From Jaltomata sinuosa (Eukaryota; Streptophyta; Magnoliopsida; Solanales; Solanaceae): a DNA stretch of 64,000 nt. The notes under the pieces were generated by a model. That model was given only the letters and a program-made list of their open reading frames with translations. It made no database searches and had not been told where the DNA came from. Shown piece after piece: positions 56,806-64,000 of the stretch (its first letter is position 1; every line of letters starts with the position of its first letter). The stretch spans positions 310,001 to 374,000 of the forward strand of contig QJPP01007215.1 in NCBI GenBank assembly GCA_003996215.1, given 5' to 3'. Made by a program: the position numbers and the translations under genes.

Positions 56806-57778
56806 ACACTCACCATAATGACTTTTCCCACACTTAACACAAGCTGCGTAGGAAGGTCCCTTAGCAACACTACTCTGAGACTGGGAATAGGAACTAGATC
56901 CTCTACCACCCTGATCATAATGAGGCCTCTGGGACTGGGTAGGAGCACTAGCAGAAGAATGAACGGGGCCTGATGACTTCTTTTGGAACGAGGAGCGATG
57001 TCCACCTCTGGAACTCTGATGGCTAAATCCCGAACCCTTAGATTATATCTCTTGTTCTCCTTTGCCATATTTCTAAGGTTGTCACCCTCAATTTGATGGG
57101 CATGAGTCATGAGTCGGGAAATGTTCATGTCACTTAACAACAAGGCAGACCTACACTCTTTCTTCACCACATCAGAAACCTCATAAACGAACTTGCTCAT
57201 TTGATCATGCGGGTCCACTACCATAGAGGGAGCATATCTAGACAACTGAGTGAAATTTAGACTATACTCTTGAACCGACATCGACCCCTATCTCAAGTTC
57301 ACGAATTCCTCCACCTTTGCTAACCTCAACTCTCGGGAAAAAACCTATCAAGGAAGGCCCTTTCAAAACATTCCCATGTCATGGGGACTGGGTCCCTCAC
57401 CCTAGACTTTTTCCATTGCGTGAACCAAATATGAGCTACATCCTTGAGTTGATAGGATACAAGCTCAACACAATCAACCCCAACCACTTACATAACTTCA
57501 AAGATCTTCTTCACTTCATCAATAAACTTGAGTGGGTCCTCACTCACTTTCAAACCCTAAAATTTAGGTGGGTTCATTCGGATGAAGTCACGAACTCGGG
57601 CCGCTACCCCACCTTGAGAGTGGACTAGGGCAGGAGTCAGCTGGTTGGATTGAGTGGCCAAATTCTGGGCTAGCAAATGGATGGTATTTCTGAACTCCTC
57701 ATTCGTGACATTGGGGACCAGAACGGGAGAAACAACATTTTGAGCAACTCGATGAGGCATAGCACGTCGAGGAGGCAT
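56739..57778 (-). pseudogene. C2 gag, frameshifted
   Basis: ATG at 57778-57776 gives MPPRRAMPHRVAQNVVSPVL and EEFRNTIHLLAQNLATQ. The middle (57281 down) has SVQEYSLNFTQLSRYAPSMV and CRSALLLSDMNISRLMTHAH. A frame change near 57045, where C1 keeps the frame, and stops at about 57560-57285 break it. The second zinc knuckle reads CFGCGQAVHRFRDFP, again Phe for the last Cys, so that loss predates the tandem or is a family trait. Confidence 0.85.
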
Positions 57779-57969
57779 AATCTAAAATGTACAAAATAGG
57801 GATTAGAGGAACATTAGAATTAAGATCTATCGCATGATGTGATCATGAAAGAAGTAAAGTTTTCTAAGACATCTCATAGCTTCCCTCTCATATGTGTGGC
57901 GCGCTTCACATACAGAAAAGGACTCTACTCGATGCAGCTTTCAGACATCCTAGGACTCGTGAACCTGAA

Positions 57970-57981
57970 GCGCTGATACCA
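57970..57981 (-). promoter_or_regulatory. primer-binding site of C2
   Basis: Reads TGGTATCAGCGC on the minus strand, again close to the initiator tRNA-Met site, four bases from LTR3 (57986). C1 and C2 differ from each other here. Confidence 0.8.
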
Positions 57982-57985
57982 AGTT

Positions 57986-60151
57986 TGTCTCGCCATGGGG
58001 TTACCCCCTAGACGTAACACAGGACTCGAGACTACAAGTGCCCTAAGCTAACCCTTAGTCATAGCATTCTCAAGTATAACAAAAGGTAAGTAGAAGCATA
58101 ATAGATAAATTCAAAATCACATAAATGGATAATCCAAGTCAAATGGAGATACAAAGCCCATAAAGAGATTCAAAGCTGTCTATGTCTGAAAAGCCTCTAC
58201 TCAACATAAAGAGTTGCTAGGACAAGACCCTAGCTAACTCGAAGTGCAGAATGAAAAGCTAACACAAGCTAAAAACATAACTAGTCCTCGACCTAAGAGG
58301 ACTCACAAAAAATAGCTGTCTGGGAGTGGGTGGGAAACTCTAGCCATGAATCTGAGGAGGTACACCTGAATCTGCATCATCAAAGGATGCATCACAAGAT
58401 ATGCGTCAGTACTATAGGATGTACCGAGTATGCGGGATATGCATAAAATATAAAAATATGCTTAAAACATAATTAAAATTTAAGTTCATGCATAATCGAA
58501 GATGTCATAGGTACATATCATAATTTGAGTAATAAGCATGAGTTCGTAGTCAAAACCTCAACATAAGATATCATAACGCTTAGAAAATTTGAAATCATTC
58601 ATACGAGAGTTTCTTATAATCGACATTAGACCATGTGAGCTACATGGAATCTAACTATATAACCATAGTTAGCAAATCTGACTTGAACCCTGTCAAGGAA
58701 CAAGTCACCATCCCCAACTATATAAACCTAGTTGGCAAAGCTGCCCTAATGCCCGCTAAGACACAGGACACCATTATCAAGATATGGATCCACTCTCATA
58801 AGCCCATAGGGCACTTTATTTCATAACCTATCCTGGCAACGTAGTTTCTGGACTTGGGTAATCGAACCCTCGTCGCTCGGTGCTAAATACTACTCCCAAA
58901 ACATGTATATATAGCTCATAATTTCATAGTGGCACAATCTCATGCATACTCTTGTCTGAAAAGCATGAAAACACATCGGGCATTATGCAATTCTCATATC
59001 ATAAGTTCATGAAGCTTAGCATAGCCATAATTCAAACATACTTTTCTTTCTTAATTCATACTTGAAGAATTAGGTATGCAATTTCATAAATACATAATGA
59101 CATGTTATCTAAACATGTAAACGTTCACTTGAAATCATGCAATTCAATGGAATCATGCTAGAATTCAACTCTAATGCATGGGCTTTGGAAACCAATTAAG
59201 GAGTCTTAATAAAATCATAGATAAACCACAAGGAACCATGAATTGATGCATAAAGCCAATTTCATAAGTTTTCCCCAATTTAAATCAAAACCCTAATTTC
59301 ACAAGTTCATAACTCAAAATAAAAATTGGGGTTTTGGGCATAAGGGTGAAAGGAACACATTGCTAAATACCCACATACCTTAGTTGGAGCTAACCCACTT
59401 GAATTGAAAAGACTTAGGAGACTTGAACTTGAAGCTTGAGACTTTGAGCTAGAGAGAGCTCTTTTTCCTTTTTGGGGAGGTGAATGAAGGATTTAGAAGA
59501 GACTTCGGATAATAAGGGTAAAAACCCTTCTTGAAATAGTCAAAACGACCTCACTTAGCAGTTAAAAGGGTGGGTAATGACTAAAATACCCCTGAGAAAT
59601 AATTTAGAAAAGCTGTTAAGAAAATTGACTTCTAGTGACTACGGGTGGATTTCATGGACCGTAGAACAAACCACGGTTTGTGGTTTCCATTCGTGGTTTT
59701 TGGCCAAACCAACATGCTGCAGAAGCATTTCTACGGGTCAATAGGACGGACCCGTAGAACAAACGACAGGTCGTCATTTAGAGTCATCGTTGTTGGGGAC
59801 TTAGTTGATCTCTAGATCAAACCACGAGTCAAAATGACAGTCCATCATTCAAACGATGGGCCATATAAGTGAGTTGTGAAACCTGAGGGACTTGCCACTC
59901 CTCTGATTTGTGTTCCACGAGTGGACAGGACAGACCCGTGGTTTGAACCACGATCCGTAAAACCAACTCATGGTTCCAGACCAGAGACTGAATCCATAAG
60001 AAGGGATTCATGCTTCCATCCCACGAACCGTGGTTCGAACCACGGTCCATGGTTTGAACCACGGTCCATGGTTTGGACCCATCTTCCCTGAAACATGATA
60101 TTTTTCTGAGATTTTAACTTAGATAGCTGGTTTTATTTTTGGGGTGTTAAA
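57986..60151 (-). repeat. element C LTR3 (5' LTR in element sense)
   Basis: 2166 bp. Its minus-strand start is TTTAACACCCC (decayed from TGTAACACC), its end ...GGCGAGACA. It is longer than LTR1 partly because of a perfect 19-bp duplication at 60037-60055 and 60056-60074 (GAACCACGGTCCATGGTTT). Confidence 0.9.
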
Positions 60152-60156
60152 TTTAA

Positions 60157-60329
60157 TGCACCCTACAATAGTAGATTGGTGTCAAGATAGGTTATGATTT
60201 AATGAGTAGTAGAGTTTTATTAGCAAATTGCATATCCTATATAGAATTAACGGGATACAATATGATTACGCTTATGAGCATGGTGCTTGAATGGACATTG
60301 CTTAGAAGTATGTAAAAGAACTGTATGTG

Positions 60330-60363
<34 letters not shown>

Positions 60364-62314
60364 CTTTATTGTGTGATATTAGTTTGGATGATAGTAATGG
60401 GAATAGAGGGAGAGAGACTCATGCTAATGCAACTATTAACTCGGACTAATAAAATTAAGGGTTAGAATAAACCTCAAAATTGATATACCTGTTGTGTGTG
60501 TTATTGATGGTGTGATTACTTTGAGGTGAGTTATCCTCGTGGTTTGATATGAAGTGTGAAGAAGTGTCATAATGTAGATGTCCTAAGAGGAAACATGAGT
60601 AGATGAACAAAGAATGAGCCACAGTAAAAAGTGAAATGGCTTAGGGGTTGCGTTGTATATCGAGTGTCGACAACTGCCTAATAAAAGGCTAATGATGTGG
60701 TATTCATGATTATGATAATAATGTTGAGGACGGGTCATCACATCCAGAAACGGGAGTAATGGTCCTTGGTATGACAATGTCACTAGTTAATCAAGATGAA
60801 CTAGTGATGTTTCTATGTGGAGTGAGACTTAATATAGTCTCTCGTACGTGTTATTGAATTGTAAGCATGTTTATTTGTCTTCGAACATAATACATGATGA
60901 AATATGTGTTTGGCTTGACAATGCTTGCATAAATAAGCTTATAATTGTTTGAAGCTTGTCTTTAAATGACTTATGATTATGAAGTGCACTTATTATAATT
61001 TGTGTACTTATTGGTAATATTCTGAGAGATAGTTGAGTATGAGAACATACTAAGATATATTGAGAGAATGAAGAATATACATACTATTCTATTGTTGAGT
61101 AACTCGAGTGCGATGTGATCTTACGGATGAGTGGTTATTTCGTGCAGGGGATACCATACTGATAAGCTACATGGACCCGAGGTTGTCCCCTACAGGTCAT
61201 GATTAGTTGGGCAGGAATAAGACCCTTTAGCATGTGTGTACAGATTGAGTGGTTATTGGAGGAGTGATGAGGTATCAAGACTATATAGCCACTAGAATTG
61301 TATAGAGATGAATCCATTTGTGATGTGATTGTATTATATTTGTTAAGTTATTTGATGACTTTTAGGTCCATTTCGGTGACTTACATGTCTTTGCTCATTG
61401 ACATTGATATGTTCAGACTTGGGTGATTTATCTGGTTGATATGACTATTTGACTGTCTGAGATTAGATGTATGTGTTGTTGTGCTTATTTGTTGGGATGG
61501 TTTGGGATGTGGATGAAAAATCCTTAAGGGATGATGAGAGTTTGAGAACAAATTTTATGATAACTAAACAACTGAGAGTGTCAATGGGTGTGTGTAGTGA
61601 TGATAATATTGGCACTAATAATGGGGGTAATACTTGATACATTTTTGAGTGGAACAAAATGTCTAGAAATAATTTCTAGGGTTTAATTGGAACTAAGAAA
61701 AGGAATTCTAATCTTATGGACTTGTTAGGATTAAAAGTTTAAAGTGGAAAATGACGGGGTAAGAAATGGTGATGTGATGATATTATGCACTTATTGGATT
61801 ATTTATACCTTGTGTAAAGTTGTGGTATGAGATTATCTATTGCTTTCATTGATTTCTATATATGTGTTACATGAACTAATCTTAGTCGGGCAATCATACC
61901 TACCAGTACTTGTGGTGTACTGATACTACTCTTGCTACACTCTTTTGTGGGGTGTAGGTGTGTACAGGTTGATTGAAGTTCCTTAATTGCAGTGATGGTT
62001 ATTCAACATCAACTTCTGTGTATCTTATTTCTCAGGTGAAAATTGTGTCTTTTATTTTATTATTCTTATTCATTATTAGTTCGCTCTTGTACATGTCTAG
62101 ACTAGGTCCTCGGGAATGATTGTGTTTTGAGGGACAAATGACTTGTATGATTTTCGAAGAATATAAATTTTGATTATGAGTTTTATTTGATTAGTCATTA
62201 TAATGATGTTATTTTTTAAAAAAATTCTGCATTAATAATGATTGGATAGTAAGGGCTCCTATCGAGTTAGAATCGAGTAGGTGCCCGCATGATCCCGTAC
62301 ATTGGGTCATGACA
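60157..62314 (+). repeat. solo LTR B, right fragment
   Basis: Continues 43641 and ends ATTGGGTCATGACA at 62314, followed by TGAAG (62315-62319), the partner of CAAAG at 43206-43210. Together with the left part it makes a 2589-bp plus-strand LTR with no internal domain. A (TA)n run lies near 60334-60360. ORFs at 60583-61657 are chance frames. Confidence 0.75.
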
Positions 62315-64000
62315 TGAAGCATCACAATACACGGTAAAACCTTCACCTTTCACAGAGGTAAGGTCAAGATATGTGCCAAAGTCAACAAAGCCTTAAGCTT
62401 TTGACAACTCTCCTCACACTCATCGGACCACTGAAAAGCAACATTTGGCCGAGTCAGCTTGGTCAAAAGAGCTGCAATAGAATAGAAACCCCGTATGAAA
62501 CGTCTATAATAACTAGCCAACCCAACAAAACTTCTAATCTCAGTAGGTGAAGTAGGCCTAGTCCAATCCTGAACCACCTCAATCTTGGTGGGATCGACCA
62601 TAATACAATCCTTGGACACAACATGTGCCAAAAAAAACACAGAACTACCAAAACTCACACTTAGAGAACTTAGCATACAACTTCTCATCCCTCAATCTCT
62701 GGAGTACAATCCTCAAATGCTTTACATAATGCGTCTTACTCTTGGAGTACACCACGTTGTAATCAATGAATACAATCACAAAGAAATCAAGATACGGTCA
62801 GAATACCTCATTCATCAACTCCATAAATGCCACTGGGGCATTATATGCCACCAGGGCATTATTCAACTCACTGAACATCACCAAGAACTCATAATGACTA
62901 TACCAGCATCTGAAATCTATCTTAGAAATATTTGAAGCCCTAATCCTCAACTGATGGTACCCCGACCTCAAGTCAATCTTTGAAAATGCTGAAGCACCCT
63001 GAAGCTGATCAAACAAGTCATCAATGTACAAAAGAGGATACTTGTTCTTAATGGTCACCTTGTTTAACTGTCGATAATCAATACACATACACATAGACCC
63101 ATCTTTCTTTTTCATAAATAACACTGGAGAACCCAAAGGAGAAATACTAGGTCTAATGAAACCTTTACTCAATAAATACTGAAGCTGGTCCTTCAACTCT
63201 GCTAGAGCCATCTTATAAGGAGGAATAGAAATAGTTTTGGTGCTCGAATCTAAATCAATAGCAAAATCAATATCCCTATTACGAGAAACGCCTTAAAGGT
63301 CCATAGGGAACACATCCCGAAACTTCCTCACCACTCTTACTGATTCCAATGGAGGCGAGTCAACACTATTATCATGCACATAAGCCAAATAAGAAAGGCA
63401 CCCATTTTCAACCATCTAATGAGCTCAAAGACAAGAAATAACATTCTTAGGATATGAACTCGGAGTACTTTCCCACTCTAGCCTCAGCACAACTGGTATA
63501 ACCAAAGTAACAATCTTAGCTCGACAGTCCACTATAGCATGATATGGATAGAGCCAATCCATACCCAAAATGACATCAAAATCTACCATATTTAGGATAA
63601 TCAAGTCTATAAGGTATTATACCATAAAAGAGTCACAACACAGGATTGGTACACTTGATCCATCACTAAAGAATCACCTACCATGATAGCGACACAAATG
63701 GGCATGGCAAGGGACTCACACATCATGTCAAAACTCAAAGAAAAATATACATACACATATGAATATGTGGAACCATGGTCAAATAATACTAAAGTAGGCC
63801 AATGGAAAACAAGGATGATATCTGTAATAACTACATTTGAGGCTTTAGCCTAGGTCTACCTAGGAATGAATAATAATGACCACGTCTGCCCCAGACTAAG
63901 TAACTCCAAGAGCCGTCTAGGCTCTACCCCTAGTACCTTGAGAACCACCTTTACCACTCTATATACCTCCTCTAGCTGGTGGGGCTGGTGCCCATTAAGT
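62315..64000 (-). pseudogene. element A protease and RT, broken, continuing off the window
   Basis: On the minus strand: protease-like MVDFDVILGMDWLYPYH (near 63575), then MALAELKDQLQYLLSKGFIR (63211), MKKKDGSMCMCIDYRQLNKV, KIDLRSGYHQLRIR, and the palm motif FIDYNVVYS near 62765, where the second Asp of the DD pair is Tyr. Just before it an 18-bp duplication (62827-62862) adds six residues. Downstream PTEIRSFVGLASYYRRFIRG and the RNase H start lead to the break at 62315. Stops occur near 63415-63425 and 62640. It is close to element E. Confidence 0.85.

Larger units (their letters stand above)
43642..60151 (-). mobile_element. tandem gypsy element C: LTR-internal-LTR-internal-LTR (TSD TTTAA)
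   Basis: Three LTRs (43642-45786, 50809-52951, 57986-60151) alternate with two collinear internal domains (5022 and 5034 bp). Only the outer borders carry a target duplication: TTTAA at 43637-43641 and 60152-60156. The middle LTR is directly joined to a polypurine tract on one side and a primer-binding site on the other. Both internal domains encode gag, protease, RT, RNase H, integrase and a chromodomain-like tail on the minus strand, as in chromoviruses. Both are broken. One insertion later made tandem explains the single TSD. Confidence 0.92.
36781..64000 (-). mobile_element. gypsy element A (minus), host of two nested insertions
   Basis: Reading right to left: gag/protease edge and RT (64000-62315), interruption by solo LTR B (with tandem C inside), RNase H and integrase (43205-41599), then the 3' LTR (41348-40388 and 37129-36781), interrupted by solo LTR D. 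The LTR matches that of element E, and pol motifs agree. The LTR is cut at its 3' end near 36781. The 5' LTR is beyond the window. Removing the insertions makes the pol and LTR segments contiguous. Confidence 0.85.

Overview
This is a plant nuclear window, almost certainly from a solanaceous dicot (tomato, potato or a relative). That assignment is inferred from the transposon families and the two host genes, not from a database match. About four fifths of it is transposable-element DNA, much of it nested. I see only two plausible host genes: a 54-residue RCI2/PMP3-type membrane peptide gene (18342-18927, + strand, two exons) and an AllA/ureidoglycolate-hydrolase-like gene (31469-33834, - strand, three exons).

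Layout. 1-8069: 3' part of a Ty3/gypsy element of Athila/Tat type (integrase C-terminus, a broken Transposase_32-like ORF, polypurine tract, 3' LTR), split by a 2.07 kb solo LTR with target-site duplication (TSD) CCGAC. 8070-13633: 5' half of a minus-strand chromovirus-like gypsy element ('E') with primer-binding site and 2.47 kb LTR. 13634-18105: tandem Helitron-like segments, one carrying an exon that resembles a plant PARP BRCT-region exon, plus a Mutator-type MITE and a Stowaway-like MITE. The last Helitron-like end lies about 90 bp before paired G-box/ABRE motifs of the RCI2 gene. 19460-24830: copia and gypsy relics and a nuclear copy of mitochondrial 18S rRNA. 24839-30303: a 5.5 kb non-autonomous hAT-like element with 8-bp TSD that holds a plastid ycf2 fragment, a third Stowaway-like MITE and a striking array of tandem hairpins. 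30312-35743: the AllA-like gene, with a small hAT MITE in intron 2 and a long fold-back element upstream, then an orphan RNase H relic.

36781-64000 is one nested stack. A minus-strand gypsy element ('A', same family as E) has its 3' LTR interrupted by a 3.25 kb solo LTR ('D', TSD AGAAA) and its RNase H region interrupted by a second solo LTR ('B'). B is itself interrupted by a 16.5 kb tandem gypsy element ('C') of structure LTR-internal-LTR-internal-LTR, flanked once by TSD TTTAA. All pol and gag copies carry stops or frameshifts, so none looks autonomous. Nothing here looks like a prokaryotic-style system. The unusual content is in how elements were inserted, recombined and decayed, and in the cargo that Helitron- and hAT-like elements carry.
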